From Corynebacterium sp. P3-F1 (GTDB lineage: Bacteria > Actinomycetota > Actinomycetes > Mycobacteriales > Mycobacteriaceae): a stretch of DNA of 64,000 nt. The notes below the pieces were generated by a model. That model did no database searches, had not been told where the DNA came from, and worked only from the letters and a program-made list of their open reading frames with translations. How positions within the stretch are numbered: position 1 is the stretch's first letter; every line of letters starts with the position of its first letter. The position numbers were made by a program, and so were the translations under genes. Positions 37,696 to 48,420 of this stretch are shown one piece after another. The stretch is from contig NZ_CP129965.1 of the NCBI RefSeq assembly GCF_030503635.1, positions 372,001-436,000 on the forward strand, in the 5' to 3' direction.

Positions 37696-38154
37696 ATGAG
37701 CACAGCAGGCGGTTTCAGCGACCCACACGTGGTGGACGCGGATGCCGTGAGCTCGCCGGGAAAGCGCTTTAGACGGCGCGAAGCCGCGTTGATCACGTCC
37801 GCAAAGCGTTCGCCGATGGAGAATCTCCGTTCGCGCGAGCGGGCGTACCTGATCATGCAGGGCATGCGCTTGCCATTCGTGTTCCTGTCCATCGCGGCGG
37901 TCATGTGGTGGCACAACTGGGTTTTGGCCATCATTTTCTTCGCCATCTCGATCCCGCTGCCGTGGATCTCGGTTGTGGTGGCCAACGATTCGAACGAGGT
38001 GCGGGACAAGCGCACGCGCAACGTGTACAAACCCGCCGCCGCGCGGCACGCCCAGCTGGCAGCGACACAGCAGCAGGAGTTGCTCGCCGGGTCCGGAGGC
38101 GACACCGGCTCTCCGGCCGCGAATACCCCCTCCACAATCGACCACGAAGAGTGA
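37696..38154 (+). CDS. DUF3099 domain-containing membrane protein
   Basis: A 152-residue protein with two closely spaced membrane helices in MRLPFVFLSIAAVMWWHNWVLAIIFFAISI (about residues 57-95) joined by a very short turn, and polar N- and C-terminal tails. The region ALITSAKRSPMENLRSRERAYLIMQGMR is the DUF3099 signature. The function is unknown. ATG at 37696 is 8 bases after TACCCT, suggesting a leaderless transcript. It is divergent from DUF3039 and 24 bases before the methyltransferase. Confidence 0.82.
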   Translation: MSTAGGFSDPHVVDADAVSSPGKRFRRREAALITSAKRSPMENLRSRERAYLIMQGMRLPFVFLSIAAVMWWHNWVLAIIFFAISIPLPWISVVVANDSNEVRDKRTRNVYKPAAARHAQLAATQQQELLAGSGGDTGSPAANTPSTIDHEE

Positions 38155-38178
38155 CACGAGGATCAAGGAGAACACACC

Positions 38179-39702
38179 GTGCAGCCAACCGACATCGCGC
38201 GCGATCTCGTCCGTGAATTCGACGACGCCGGCTTCACGGCGGATTCCATCGCCGCGCATCTCGGCCCCGACGCGGTTGAGGCACTCTTCCGCGGGGAGCC
38301 GGGCGCTGTCATCGAGGCCTGCGACGATTCGCGTCTCTCCGGCCTCATCCGGTTCTTCCTCGTGCGCGAGAAGATGACCGCGGAGGAGCTCGCCGAGTAC
38401 CTTCCGGCACGGCTCGTTGTTTCGCTTATCGACGCCGCCGTGATCTCCCCCACCCCCTCCGGCGAGGTGCAGATCGCGCTGGATGTCCGGCCGCACATCA
38501 TTGCCGGCCGCGACCGCTTCATCTTCTCGGACCTCGATGCGTCGATGACCGATCACGTGCCGGGACCCGACCATGTGCTCGGTGTGGGGGCGGCCAGTTT
38601 GTCGCTGCTCTCGGCTACGCCGCTGAGCCCGGTGGAGACAGTGCTCGACCTTGGCACCGGTTCCGGAGTGCAAGCGCTGGCTCAATCCGGGGCAGCTGAG
38701 CGCGTTATCGGAACCGATGTCCACGAGCGCGCCCTTGATCTCGCACGGGCAACCATGGCCGGAGCAGGTGCCGACAACGTAGAGCTGCGCCACGGCTCCT
38801 GGTTTGAGCCAGTCGACGACGAGCGTTTCGACCGGATTGTGGCCAACCCGCCGTTCGTCGTCGGGCTGCCGGAGGTTGGGCACGTGTACCGCGACTCGGG
38901 CCTGGACCTCGACGGTGCGTCAGAACTCGTTGTGTCCGGGGTACCGCACCACCTAGCCCCCAACGGCTCCGCTTTCATCCTCGGTTCCTGGGTGCACACA
39001 AGCGACCAATCGTGGGAGCAGCGCGTGGCCAGCTGGTTCCCCTCCACAGGGGTCTCAGCGTGGGTCTTGCAGCGCGATGTCGTCGACCCGGCGTTGTACG
39101 TGTCCACGTGGCTCAAAGACGAGTCCATCGACCCGCGGTCCGCCGACGGCATTGCCCGCACCCGCCGCTGGCTCGCGCATTTCCGCGAGCAGGACGTCCG
39201 GGCCGTGGGCTTCGGCTGGATCTTCATCCGCGATATCGGCGACGCGCCGACAGAGGTCACCACGGAGACCCTGTCCCAGCCGTTCACAGACCCGCTCGGC
39301 CCCGAGGTCGAGGAGTACTTCGTGCGGATGGAGTGGTTGCGGGAAACGTCGATAAGCGACGTGCTCGATGCGCGCTATGCCCTGCGGCCCGGCGTCGCGC
39401 TCGAAAACGTTAGCCTCGCGGACACGGAGACGGGCATGGGCTTCGCGCCGGAGGTCGCACGCGTCACACGCACCGACGGCCCTCGGTTCACCCACGATGT
39501 CGACGACGCCGTTGCCGCAATTCTCGCCGGGCTGAACCCCGACGGCCTGCCGCTGCGCGACATCGTCTCCCTGTGGGCCGCCTCCCACGGACTCGACGAC
39601 AACGCCGAAAGCATGCTTCACGACGAAGCCGCAGGCGTCATCGTCGACCTGATCCGCCACGGCATCGTGCTGCCCGCGGAAATTGTCACCCTGAAGAATT
39701 AA
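38179..39702 (+). CDS. Class I SAM-dependent methyltransferase (N5-glutamine/RNA type)
   Basis: A 507-residue protein. An N-terminal helical domain (1-130) precedes a Rossmann methyltransferase domain with [15 protein letters not shown] (SAM motif I) and the NPPF catalytic motif in [21 protein letters not shown] enzymes methylate planar nitrogens in glutamine or nucleobases. A C-terminal domain of about 180 residues is typical of this actinobacterial group. The GTG start has AAGGAG 8 bases upstream. Two GTCGATAAGC copies lie in it in opposite orientation (38424 and 39348). Confidence 0.85.
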   Translation: MQPTDIARDLVREFDDAGFTADSIAAHLGPDAVEALFRGEPGAVIEACDDSRLSGLIRFFLVREKMTAEELAEYLPARLVVSLIDAAVISPTPSGEVQIALDVRPHIIAGRDRFIFSDLDASMTDHVPGPDHVLGVGAASLSLLSATPLSPVETVLDLGTGSGVQALAQSGAAERVIGTDVHERALDLARATMAGAGADNVELRHGSWFEPVDDERFDRIVANPPFVVGLPEVGHVYRDSGLDLDGASELVVSGVPHHLAPNGSAFILGSWVHTSDQSWEQRVASWFPSTGVSAWVLQRDVVDPALYVSTWLKDESIDPRSADGIARTRRWLAHFREQDVRAVGFGWIFIRDIGDAPTEVTTETLSQPFTDPLGPEVEEYFVRMEWLRETSISDVLDARYALRPGVALENVSLADTETGMGFAPEVARVTRTDGPRFTHDVDDAVAAILAGLNPDGLPLRDIVSLWAASHGLDDNAESMLHDEAAGVIVDLIRHGIVLPAEIVTLKN

Positions 39703-39724
39703 CCGCGCCACGAAAGGACACACC

Positions 39725-40159
39725 ATGAAGGCAGTTCTCACCCGCGTCACCGAAGCATCCGTCACCGTCGACGGCGAGACCATCGGTGCCATCAACTGTC
39801 CCGAGACCGGAGGAATCCTCGCTCTCGTCGGAGTCGGAGCAGAGGATGCCGAGGATGCCTGGGAAACCATGGTGCGCAAAATCGCCGAGTTGCGCATTCT
39901 CGACGGTGAAGTCTCCGTAGAGGAGGCCGGCGCCCCCGTCTTGCTCATCAGCCAATTCACCCTCATGGGGCGGACAAAGAAGGGCCGCCGCCCCTCGTGG
40001 TCCGATGCCGCGCCAGGGGATGCCGCCGAACCCGTCATCGCGAAAATTGCCGACGGGCTCCGGCAGCGCGGAATCCATGTCGAGGAAGGCCATTTCGGCG
40101 CGATGATGGAGGTCTCTTCCGTGAACTCCGGACCGTTCACCGTACTGGTTGAAAGCTAG
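39725..40159 (+). CDS. dtd: D-aminoacyl-tRNA deacylase
   Basis: A 144-residue editing enzyme that removes D-amino acids wrongly attached to tRNA. Signature motifs are [20 protein letters not shown] (the SQxT motif) and NSGPFTV near the C-terminus. Length is normal. It follows the methyltransferase by 22 bases with AAAGGA before its ATG, so it is in the same transcript, and precedes the separately promoted sigB. Confidence 0.96.
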   Translation: MKAVLTRVTEASVTVDGETIGAINCPETGGILALVGVGAEDAEDAWETMVRKIAELRILDGEVSVEEAGAPVLLISQFTLMGRTKKGRRPSWSDAAPGDAAEPVIAKIADGLRQRGIHVEEGHFGAMMEVSSVNSGPFTVLVES

Positions 40160-40263
40160 ACCGGAACTGCTAAAGTCCCATTCACGGCAACCGCGCACCC
40201 GCACCCCCGGATGACCCCAAATGAGCTGCAAGAATGATTGCAGTCGCGAAAGGGCCCCGCGGC

Positions 40264-40290
40264 GGGAACAAACTGCTCTTGTCCGGCGTT
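40264..40290 (+). promoter_or_regulatory. SigH-type promoter of sigB
   Basis: GGGAAC (40264-40269) and CGTT (40287-40290) are separated by 17 bases, matching the GGAA..GTT pattern of the ECF factor SigH in corynebacteria and mycobacteria. It lies 40 bases upstream of the sigB ATG. Control of sigB by SigH under heat and oxidative stress is known in C. glutamicum. Confidence 0.75.
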
Positions 40291-40329
40291 AGAACGATAG
40301 ATTCGCGAGACTTAAAGGAGCTTTCATCC

Positions 40330-41325
40330 ATGACTCAGCCCAATGTGGATCATGTCGATGACAATGAAGAGAAAGTCGACCGCGGCAGCCGGCGAAACCA
40401 GACGAACGACAACCCGTCGGCCGACCTTGTGCGTGTCTATCTCAACGGCATCGGCAAGACCGCCCTGTTGAACGCTGAGGAGGAAGTCGAACTTGCCCAG
40501 CGGATCGAGGTTGGACTGTACGCGCAGTACCTGCTCGACGACCCGGACACCGAACTCACCCGAGCAAAGCACCGCGATCTGAAGATCCTGGCTAAAGACG
40601 GCCGTAAAGCACGCTCGCACCTGCTGGAAGCGAACCTTCGCCTTGTCGTCTCCCTGGCCAAGCGCTACACCGGCCGAGGCATGCCCCTGCTCGACCTGAT
40701 CCAAGAAGGAAACCTGGGTCTCATCCGCGCAATGGAGAAATTCGACTACACCAAGGGCTTCAAGTTCTCCACGTACGCCACCTGGTGGATCCGCCAGGCC
40801 ATCACGCGTGGAATGGCCGACCAGTCGCGCACGATCCGCCTCCCAGTCCACCTTGTGGAGCAGGTGAACAAGCTCTCCCGCATCCGCCGCGAGATGTACC
40901 AGTCTCTCGGCCGCGAACCGACGAATGAGGAACTGGCAGATGAATCCGGCATCGACGAGTCCAAGATCGAGATGCTGCTGCGCCAGTCCCGCGACCCAGT
41001 GAGCCTGGACATGCCGGTTGGCGCCGACGAAGAAGCCCCGTTGGGTGACTTCATCGAGGATGCCGAAGCCGCCGATGCCGAGGACGCTGTCGTCTCCGCT
41101 CTGCGCCACGACGACATCAACGACATCATTGCTGGGTTGGAGCAGCGCGAGCAGGACGTGATCCGTCTGCGCTACGGACTGGATGACGGCGTGCCGCGCA
41201 CCCTCGACCAGATCGGCCGCAAATTCGGCCTCTCCCGCGAACGGGTCCGCCAAATCGAGCGCGAAGTGATGAGCAAGCTGCGTGTCGGCGACCGAGCTGA
41301 CCGTCTGCGCGACTACGCACTGTAA
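40330..41325 (+). CDS. sigB: Primary-like RNA polymerase sigma factor SigB
   Basis: A 331-residue group 2 sigma factor. It lacks the long Lys- and Asp-rich N-terminus of SigA but shares regions 1.2-4.2: [49 protein letters not shown], and the helix-turn-helix [19 protein letters not shown]. The ATG at 40330 has AAAGGAG 9 bases upstream. SigB directs stationary-phase and stress transcription. A SigH-type promoter lies in front of it; dtxR follows 129 bases downstream on the same strand. Confidence 0.95.
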   Translation: MTQPNVDHVDDNEEKVDRGSRRNQTNDNPSADLVRVYLNGIGKTALLNAEEEVELAQRIEVGLYAQYLLDDPDTELTRAKHRDLKILAKDGRKARSHLLEANLRLVVSLAKRYTGRGMPLLDLIQEGNLGLIRAMEKFDYTKGFKFSTYATWWIRQAITRGMADQSRTIRLPVHLVEQVNKLSRIRREMYQSLGREPTNEELADESGIDESKIEMLLRQSRDPVSLDMPVGADEEAPLGDFIEDAEAADAEDAVVSALRHDDINDIIAGLEQREQDVIRLRYGLDDGVPRTLDQIGRKFGLSRERVRQIEREVMSKLRVGDRADRLRDYAL

Positions 41326-41454
41326 TCCCGCACGCCCAGACGCACCGCGGCCAACGAGCGGTGTGTTCTGGGTTACTATGTGCTCTAGCCATTATTGGAT
41401 TGGTGACCGTGCTGAGCCCGCGGCCACATGTGAAGGATAGAGGGAAACCCCGTC

Positions 41455-42147
41455 GTGAGAGATCTCGTAGATACCACCGAAATGTACCTGCGCACGGTCT
41501 ACGAGCTTGAAGAAGAAGGAATCATCCCGCTGCGCGCTCGCATCGCTGAGCGCCTCGACCAATCCGGCCCCACCGTCTCGCAGACCGTCGCCCGCATGGA
41601 ACGCGACGGCCTCATCGTCGTGGAATCGGACCGCTCCCTCTCACTGACCGAGCGTGGACGTGAGTTGGCCACGTCCGTCATGCGTAAACACCGCCTGGCT
41701 GAGCGTTTACTCACCGACGTGCTCAACCTCGAGGTGAGCCAGGTCCACGCCGAGGCGTGCCGGTGGGAGCATGTCATGAGCGAAGAAGTCGAGCGACGTA
41801 TGCTCAAGGTCCTCGACGATCCCACCCGCTCCCCCTTCGGCAACCCCATTCCCGCTCTCGACGAGTTGGGATACACCGAACCCACGGAAAAGGACTTGGG
41901 CACTCGAGCCAGCGACCTGACTCTGACGGAGCCGACCCGCGTCGAGGTCGTCCAGATCAACGAGATCCTGCAGCTTGATTCGGAGCACTACTCCTCCATC
42001 TGCCGCTTCGGCATCGAACGTGGGGCTGAAGTCACTTTGGAGCGCACGGACAACGGTTCGATCTCCGTAGTCACCGACTCCGGTTCCCGTGTCTATCTCG
42101 CGCCTGAGCTAGCGCATGCGCTGCGTGTCTCGCCGCTCGAAACGTAA
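41455..42147 (+). CDS. dtxR: Iron-dependent transcriptional repressor DtxR
   Basis: DtxR is the diphtheria toxin repressor family master regulator of iron homeostasis, 230 residues. All metal ligands are present: Met10 in VDTTEM, His79 and Glu83 in [10 protein letters not shown], His98 in [11 protein letters not shown], and Cys102, Glu105 and His106 in the same stretch. The winged helix-turn-helix covers residues 1-73 with [18 protein letters not shown], an SH3-like domain ends the protein. It starts with GTG. The match to C. diphtheriae DtxR is close over the first 140 residues. No clear DtxR box was found in front of any gene here. Confidence 0.97.
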   Translation: MRDLVDTTEMYLRTVYELEEEGIIPLRARIAERLDQSGPTVSQTVARMERDGLIVVESDRSLSLTERGRELATSVMRKHRLAERLLTDVLNLEVSQVHAEACRWEHVMSEEVERRMLKVLDDPTRSPFGNPIPALDELGYTEPTEKDLGTRASDLTLTEPTRVEVVQINEILQLDSEHYSSICRFGIERGAEVTLERTDNGSISVVTDSGSRVYLAPELAHALRVSPLET

Positions 42148-42214
42148 GAGTTGAGCGCAGGACTCGCCAGAGCTACCACTGTTTTCGATCTGAAATCTGA
42201 AAGGAGACTCTCGC

Positions 42215-43174
42215 ATGCCCCGTCTCGTTGTCACCGGTGGTGCCGGTTACGTCGGTAGCGTCTGTTCCAAAGTCCTGCTGGAAGCAGGCCATTCGGTCAC
42301 CATCGTGGATGACTTCTCCACCGGCAACCGTGACGCCGTGCCTGAGGGTGCCACGCTCGTCGAAGGCCACATCAACGATGTCATCGATAACGTTCTCGCC
42401 GACGGCCCCGTTGACGGTGTCCTGCATTTCGCAGCTCGTTCCCTCGTGGGTGAATCGGTGGAAAAGCCGGACGAGTACTGGCGCGACAATGTGGGCACCA
42501 CGTTGAAGCTGCTGAACTCCATGAAGGACCACAATGTGTCGTCCCTGGTCTTTTCCTCCACCGCCGCAACCTACGGAGAACCGGAGCGCGTGCCCATCAC
42601 CGAGGACATGCCCACGGCGCCCACCAACGCCTACGGTGCAACCAAGCTGGCCATCGATTACGCGATCACCTCCTACGCCACCGCTTTCGGCCTCGGGGCG
42701 ACGAGCCTGCGTTATTTCAATGTCGCAGGCGCCTACGGCGGCTTAGGCGAGAACCATGCCACAGAGACCCACCTCATCCCTCTCGTGCTCCAAGTCGCCC
42801 AGGGCAAGCGCGACAAGATCCTCATGTTCGGCGACGACTGGCCCACCGCAGACGGAACGTGCGTCCGCGACTACATTCACATCCGCGACTTGGCGGACGC
42901 GCACCTGCTCGCCCTAGAGTCGAACGCCCCGGGCAAGCACCGGATCTTCAACCTGGGTTCCGGCGACGGCTACTCGGTCAAGGAAGTTGTCGAAGCGTGC
43001 CGCCGAGTCACTGGCCACGAGATTCCCGCCGAGGTGGCGCCCCGGCGTGCCGGCGACCCAGCAACGCTCATCGCCTCGTCTCAGCGCGCCAAGGACGAGC
43101 TGGGGTGGACCCCCACCCGCACCGACCTAGACCAGATCGTGCGCGATGCGTGGGAGTACACCCAGTCCCGCTAA
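42215..43174 (+). CDS. galE: UDP-glucose 4-epimerase
   Basis: A short-chain dehydrogenase-type enzyme of 319 residues that interconverts UDP-glucose and UDP-galactose, the latter needed for arabinogalactan. The NAD-binding motif GGAGYVGS is at residues 7-14, the catalytic Ser-Thr/Tyr-x3-Lys appears as SSTAATYG and [14 protein letters not shown] at 42215 has AGGAG upstream. It follows dtxR by 67 bases, as in other corynebacteria. Its stop codon directly abuts the stop codon of the convergent DUF4192 gene. Confidence 0.96.
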   Translation: MPRLVVTGGAGYVGSVCSKVLLEAGHSVTIVDDFSTGNRDAVPEGATLVEGHINDVIDNVLADGPVDGVLHFAARSLVGESVEKPDEYWRDNVGTTLKLLNSMKDHNVSSLVFSSTAATYGEPERVPITEDMPTAPTNAYGATKLAIDYAITSYATAFGLGATSLRYFNVAGAYGGLGENHATETHLIPLVLQVAQGKRDKILMFGDDWPTADGTCVRDYIHIRDLADAHLLALESNAPGKHRIFNLGSGDGYSVKEVVEACRRVTGHEIPAEVAPRRAGDPATLIASSQRAKDELGWTPTRTDLDQIVRDAWEYTQSR

Positions 43175-44443
43175 TTAGGCGCTCGCCGCCTGATCTCCGT
43201 ATTCCTCGCCGGGGTCCTCAAAATCCCCGTTGGATGCTCCATGGTTCCGGTCATGGGGCCCGCGATAGTTCCCGTCACCAGTCCCAACGATGTGCGCGCA
43301 CGCCAGCTCGCACCCCTGCAAAATCGTGGTGACAAGGTGCTGCTGCTCGCCGCCGGCGAGGATCTCCAGGCAGATCGCCGACATCGAATGCTGCGGGAGT
43401 TCCTCCTGCGCGACGGCGAGAGCCGCCGATGCCCACGACGACAGGCCCCGGCTAATCGCGACAATGCCCCACAGACTCAGCGCGTTGGCGCGCACAACAC
43501 CGTCGAATGCCCGGGCCACGGCAAGGAGAGCCGCGGCGGATTCCTGCGGGTGACGCACCGCTGTCCCGATGACGCAGTCGCGCAACATCGACCGGGACAA
43601 AACCGTGACCAGTGCGCGAAGCGCGCCGCGATCGGCAAAGGTCTGCTCCAGGCTGTGGCGCTGATCTAAACCGATCAGTGGCTGCGCCGGGGCATCAACC
43701 AACGCCTGCATGGCATCGCGCACCACTCGCCCAGGTTCATTAGAACCGCGGTCGATCTGGCGCCGCAGCGAATCGGCATAGAGCTGGGCATCGCGAGTGA
43801 GCGCCGTGATGTCCACGCGTTCGCCGCCGACCGTCGCGCCACCCGGGTAACTGTCAGGCTGGAAGAAGTCGAACGTGTCCGAACGATTCAGTGCCGGCAA
43901 GATGCCGTTCTCCCGCCACGCCCGCATAGCCGGGGAGGTAACCACTGATGCGACAGTGCCCCGCCCCCACTTCAGCTCCGGCCACTGGCGTTCCATGTTC
44001 TCCGGGTCCGGGCCGAAGACCATTTCGTACGGGGTTCCCTGCGCGATTTCGGATACGTGCCACAGAACATCCACCACAGGCTCGCCGCATGGACGAGTCA
44101 GATCCTCAAGCTCCTGCACCGCCGCCTCGGCGCTTTCAGAGTGCGGCATCCGAGTGACCATCACCCCCAAGAATGCAACGCACTGCTCGACCGGCGCCGT
44201 CGAAAGGAAGTCGGCGAGCTGCCCGGCGTGCACGATGTCGGCGCGCAGCATCGGGCCCAACACGAGTTCTCCCCCGCACTCCGGGTCCGGCACCAGCCCG
44301 ATCACGATGATGGATTCCTGCGGGTAGTAGCCGAGTGTTCCCGGAATGGTAGCGATAATGGTCGAGGGGTCATCGACGGAGCCGACGTTGTCAGTCCACG
44401 CGTCGAATGGCGATTTCTGAGGTTCTGAGAATGAATTGTCCAT
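43175..44443 (-). CDS. DUF4192 domain-containing protein
   Basis: A 422-residue actinobacterial protein of unknown function. The family start TIIATIPGTLGYYPQESIIVIGL is at about residues 28-50. The central part has acidic and Trp-containing stretches, and the C-terminal region contains an Ala-rich helical segment (SSWASAALAVAQEELPQHSM). No transmembrane helix or known catalytic motif is seen. It converges on galE with adjacent stop codons and is divergent from the PAC2 protein. Confidence 0.82.
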   Translation of the reverse strand: MDNSFSEPQKSPFDAWTDNVGSVDDPSTIIATIPGTLGYYPQESIIVIGLVPDPECGGELVLGPMLRADIVHAGQLADFLSTAPVEQCVAFLGVMVTRMPHSESAEAAVQELEDLTRPCGEPVVDVLWHVSEIAQGTPYEMVFGPDPENMERQWPELKWGRGTVASVVTSPAMRAWRENGILPALNRSDTFDFFQPDSYPGGATVGGERVDITALTRDAQLYADSLRRQIDRGSNEPGRVVRDAMQALVDAPAQPLIGLDQRHSLEQTFADRGALRALVTVLSRSMLRDCVIGTAVRHPQESAAALLAVARAFDGVVRANALSLWGIVAISRGLSSWASAALAVAQEELPQHSMSAICLEILAGGEQQHLVTTILQGCELACAHIVGTGDGNYRGPHDRNHGASNGDFEDPGEEYGDQAASA

Positions 44444-44685
44444 GCCTATTGGACTTCCTCCACCCCGCCCACGGTTCCCCGGTGAACCTCAACGCCGACG
44501 TAAACACGGAACAGGGGAATTCCACAGGCGCGGGGAGGCGTCGATAAGCGAAGCTGTGCTTTTTCGGGCAATGCGGCGGTGCTTTAACGCACAACGCGCC
44601 GGGTCCGTATGGTTGGAATGAAACTGTGCACCCGTGCGGTTGAACGTGGTGTTAGACGGTTCAGAGGACAAGGAGGATGTCAACA
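44444..44685. other. Divergent spacer between DUF4192 and PAC2 genes
   Basis: A 242-base divergent region. It carries a GTCGATAAGC copy at 44540-44549, and AGGAGG at 44671, the ribosome binding site of the PAC2 gene. No other structure was seen. Confidence 0.6.
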
Positions 44686-45714
44686 ATGACGTCAGACGAC
44701 CAGCGGCACATGTACGAGCTGGAGTACCCGGCTCCCGCCGTGAATGACGGCGCGTCTTCTGGCCCCACCCTCATCGTTGCAATGCAGGGCTACGCCGACG
44801 CGGGCCACGCGGTTGAAGGCGCCGCCGGGCACCTGAAGGCTGCGCTCGATTCGCGCACGCTGGCCACATTCAACAACGACGAGCTCATCGACTACCGTTC
44901 GCGCCGTCCCATGGTGACGTTGAACGAGCACGAAATCAGCGATGTCGACGAAATCGACCTGGACATCCGCGTGTTGCGCGATTCCAAGGGTGAATCTTTC
45001 CTGCTGCTCTCCGGACCTGAGCCGGACCTGCGCTGGGAAGCATTCTCCAAATCCGTCGCCGACCTCGCCGACCGCTTCAACGTGGACAAGACCATCTGCC
45101 TGTACGCCGCCCCAATGGGTGCCCCGCACACCCGCCCGCTGGTCGTGTCTGCGCACGGCAACGACCGGGAACTCGTGGGCTCGATGTTCACGTTTGACGG
45201 CATGGTCTCCGTCCCGGGGGCCGCCGCCGTCATGATCGAACGCGAGCTGCACTCCCGCGGCCGCCGCGTCGCCGGTTACACCGCCCACGTGCCGCACTAC
45301 GTCGCGTCCTCGCCCTACCCGCAGGCCGTGTACCAGCTTCTGCAGTCGGTCTCGGATACCTCGAACTTGCATTTCCCGTTGCGGTCTATCGAGCGCGATA
45401 TGGAGCGCGTGGCGCAGCAGCTCGCAGAGCAAACCAGCAGTTCCGAGGAGATCGCCCAGGTGGTCGAGCAACTCGAGCAGCACTACGACTCCGAGATGGC
45501 CTCGTACCGCGAGAAGAACCCGCAGAAGATGATGCCGGGCGAGGCCCAGGTTCCTAGCGGGGAGGAAATCGGCGAAGCCTTCGAGAACTTCCTCGCCGCC
45601 ATCGACGACCGCGACCGCGGCAAGACCCTCGGCCCCGGCAACGAGCGCGACTCGGGCATGTGGGACGACGACAACCAGATCGACATGCCGGACCTCCCGG
45701 ACGACGACGAGTAA
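44686..45714 (+). CDS. PAC2 family protein
   Basis: A 342-residue protein of the PAC2 (proteasome assembly chaperone) family found widely in actinobacteria, including those without a classical proteasome. The conserved front is MYELEYPAP..PTLIVAMQGYADAGHAVEGAAGHL, and the middle has GAPHTRPLVVSAHG and GYTAHVPHYVASSPYPQA. The C-terminal third is coiled-coil-like and acidic. The ATG at 44686 is 9 bases after AGGAGG; an ATG at 44677 directly touches that site and is unlikely. The molecular role is not established. Confidence 0.87.
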   Translation: MTSDDQRHMYELEYPAPAVNDGASSGPTLIVAMQGYADAGHAVEGAAGHLKAALDSRTLATFNNDELIDYRSRRPMVTLNEHEISDVDEIDLDIRVLRDSKGESFLLLSGPEPDLRWEAFSKSVADLADRFNVDKTICLYAAPMGAPHTRPLVVSAHGNDRELVGSMFTFDGMVSVPGAAAVMIERELHSRGRRVAGYTAHVPHYVASSPYPQAVYQLLQSVSDTSNLHFPLRSIERDMERVAQQLAEQTSSSEEIAQVVEQLEQHYDSEMASYREKNPQKMMPGEAQVPSGEEIGEAFENFLAAIDDRDRGKTLGPGNERDSGMWDDDNQIDMPDLPDDDE

Positions 45715-45742
45715 GCCCTGCGCCTCAAGTACCGTGGGGGAG

Positions 45743-48310
45743 GTGACTTCCAACACCTCAGCACCGACGCTCGCCGACCATCTCACCGACCTTGGGGACG
45801 TACCGAGCTCGCTTATCGACGACGCCGTCTGGGATGCCTTCACCTCCTGGACCACCTCGCGCGGGATTAGGCTCTACCCGGCACAGGAGGAAGCGTCGCT
45901 GGCGTTGTTGGCCGGGGACAACGTCATCCTGGCCACCCCCACCGGCTCCGGTAAGTCCATGGTGGCCAACGCCGCGCACTTCATCGCCATGTCGCGCGGC
46001 CAGCGGTCCTTCTACACCGCGCCGATCAAGGCACTGGTGAGCGAGAAATTCTTCTCCCTGTGCGAGATCTTCGGACCCGAGAATGTCGGCATGATGACCG
46101 GCGACGCCACTGTCAACGGCGACGCCCCCATCATCGCCGCCACCGCCGAGATCGTGGCCAATATCGCACTGCGCGAAGGCGCGAAGTCCGACATCCGCCA
46201 AGTGGTTATGGACGAGTTCCACTACTACTCCGAGCCGGACCGGGGCTGGGCGTGGCAGGTGCCGCTGCTCGAACTGCCCAAGGCGCAGTTCCTGCTCATG
46301 TCCGCAACGCTTGGTGATACAGCGTGGCTCGAAGACGACCTCTCCCGCCGTACGGGGCGCAAAACCACGTTCGTCGGCGGTTCCGAACGCCCGGTCCCGC
46401 TCGACTTCCGCTACGTGTTCACCCCCGTGCACGAGACCATTAAGGAATTGCTGGCTGACGGCAAAGCGCCCATTTACGTCGTCCACTTCTCTCAGCGGGA
46501 GGCGACGGAGCGGGCGCAAGCGCTCACATCCATGAAGATCGTCAGCCCGGAGGAGAAAGCGGCAATCGCGGAAGCGATCGGCGATTTCCGCTTCACCACC
46601 ACCTTCGGCAAGACCCTGTCTAAGCTGCTGCGCCGCGGCATCGGCATCCACCACGCCGGCATGCTGCCGAAATACCGCCGCCTCGTCGAGCGCCTTGCGC
46701 AGGCGGGGCACCTCAAGGTCATCTGCGGCACGGACACCCTCGGGGTGGGCATCAACGTGCCCATCCGCACAGTCTTGATGACGGGGCTGGCTAAATTCGA
46801 CGGGACGAAGCAGCGCATCGTGAAATCCCGCGAGTTCCACCAGATCGCCGGACGCGCGGGCCGCGCCGGGTACGACACGGAAGGCACTGTCGTTGTCGAG
46901 GCACCCGAGCACGAGATCGAGAACGTGAAGCTGCGCCGCAAGGCCGGCGACGACCCGAAGAAGCTGAAGAAGATCCGCAAGAAATCTCCGCGCGACGGCG
47001 AGATCTCCTGGTCCGAGAACACCTTCAACCGGCTCACTGAAGCCGAGCCGGAAGAGTTGACCAGCCAATTCGCAGTGTCCAATTCGATGCTGCTCAACGT
47101 GGTCGCCCGCCCGGGCGACGGGTACGAGCACATGAAACACCTGCTGCGCGACAACCACGACACCCGGGCTAAGCAGAACCGCGACATTCTCACGGCCGTC
47201 GACTTGTTCCGCGGCCTCATTGCCGCCGAGGTGGTCGAGCGCACCCCGGACTCGCCGGCGTTCCGCCCGTACACGTTGACCGCGGAGCTCGACCGCGACT
47301 TCGCGCTCAACCAGCCGCTCGCGCCTTTCGCGCTGGCGTTCCTGACGTTGCTCGACCCCGCGAGCGAGACCTACGACCTCGACGTCATCTCGACCTTCGA
47401 GGCGATTCTGGACGATCCGCGCCAGTTGCTCCAGGCCCAACAGGCCGCCGCGCGTGGCGAGGAGATCGCGGCGCTCAAGGCTGACGGGGTCGACTACACA
47501 GAACGTATGGCGCTCGTCGAAGACGTCACGTACCCCCAGCCGCTGCGCGAGGAGCTCGAAGACGCCTACGAGACGTTCGTCCAGGGCAACCCGTGGGCGA
47601 AAGAATTCGACCTGTCCCCCAAATCCGTCGTGCGCGACATGCTCGAGCACGCCATGACATTCTCCGACGTCATCGCCACCTACGGTCTCGCACGCAGCGA
47701 AGGCGTCGTCCTGCGCTACCTCACCGACGCATGGCGCACCCTGTCGCACTCCATCCCCGACGCCTACATGACGCAGCGTCTCGACGACATCATCGTCTGG
47801 CTCGGCGAGCTCATCCGCCAGGTCGATTCATCGCTTATCGACGAATGGGCCCACATGACCGACGACACCACCCCCATCAGCCGCGACGACCTAGAACGCG
47901 AACTGGCCTTCGGTGTGGAGGATCCGACAGCGCTCACCGCCAACCGTCGCGCCTTCACCATCATGGTGCGCAACTATTTCTTCCGTCTCGTGGAACTCTT
48001 CGCCTACGAGAAAGAGAAGGAACTGGCGGACATGCTCGACTACATGGACTTGGCCGACCAACCGGACTGGCCAGCTCTCATGGACGACTACTTCGACGAG
48101 TACGACGACGTCGACCTCGATGCCGACGCCCGCGGCCCCGAATATTTCGCCCTCACCGATGCCGATCCTGGCTCACGTTCGTGGACCGTCACCCAGATCA
48201 TTAAAGACCCAGATGGCGACAACGCGTTCCAGCTGCACGGCACCGTCGACCTTGATGCGTCCGACGCCGCCGGCGAGGTTCGGCTGAGCTCGCTAGAAAT
48301 GTGCCACTGA
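45743..48310 (+). CDS. DEAD/DEAH-box RNA helicase with DUF3516 domain
   Basis: An 855-residue superfamily 2 helicase related to the Ski2/Mtr4 group. Walker A is ATPTGSGKSM, motif II is DEFHYYSEPDRGW (a DEFH variant of DEVH), SAT is LLMSATLGD, and the second domain has GTDTLGVGINVPIRTV and HQIAGRAGRAG. The C-terminal 400 residues are the DUF3516 region. GTG at 45743 is 7 bases after TACCGT and is probably leaderless; a GTG 9 bases upstream is an alternative. Two GTCGATAAGC copies lie in it, both read as Ser-Leu-Ile-Asp. Its RNA substrate is unknown. Confidence 0.9.
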   Translation: MTSNTSAPTLADHLTDLGDVPSSLIDDAVWDAFTSWTTSRGIRLYPAQEEASLALLAGDNVILATPTGSGKSMVANAAHFIAMSRGQRSFYTAPIKALVSEKFFSLCEIFGPENVGMMTGDATVNGDAPIIAATAEIVANIALREGAKSDIRQVVMDEFHYYSEPDRGWAWQVPLLELPKAQFLLMSATLGDTAWLEDDLSRRTGRKTTFVGGSERPVPLDFRYVFTPVHETIKELLADGKAPIYVVHFSQREATERAQALTSMKIVSPEEKAAIAEAIGDFRFTTTFGKTLSKLLRRGIGIHHAGMLPKYRRLVERLAQAGHLKVICGTDTLGVGINVPIRTVLMTGLAKFDGTKQRIVKSREFHQIAGRAGRAGYDTEGTVVVEAPEHEIENVKLRRKAGDDPKKLKKIRKKSPRDGEISWSENTFNRLTEAEPEELTSQFAVSNSMLLNVVARPGDGYEHMKHLLRDNHDTRAKQNRDILTAVDLFRGLIAAEVVERTPDSPAFRPYTLTAELDRDFALNQPLAPFALAFLTLLDPASETYDLDVISTFEAILDDPRQLLQAQQAAARGEEIAALKADGVDYTERMALVEDVTYPQPLREELEDAYETFVQGNPWAKEFDLSPKSVVRDMLEHAMTFSDVIATYGLARSEGVVLRYLTDAWRTLSHSIPDAYMTQRLDDIIVWLGELIRQVDSSLIDEWAHMTDDTTPISRDDLERELAFGVEDPTALTANRRAFTIMVRNYFFRLVELFAYEKEKELADMLDYMDLADQPDWPALMDDYFDEYDDVDLDADARGPEYFALTDADPGSRSWTVTQIIKDPDGDNAFQLHGTVDLDASDAAGEVRLSSLEMCH

Positions 48311-48420
48311 CCCGCGACAACCCTGGATTGAGCCACGAACACCCATGATTGAGTCGCGCGCGTGCAAAAAATAATTCCTAATTTCGTCCTACAACCTATC
48401 AATCCTTGTACTTTGAGAAC

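Noticed and set aside
44443..44686. DtxR or SOS operators in the divergent spacer
   Set aside because: No TTAGGTTAG-type or TCGAAC(N4)GTTCGA match was found here on inspection.
45758..47749. 663-codon open frame opposite the DUF3516 helicase
   Set aside because: Mirror frame of a clear helicase gene; no start signal or family motif.
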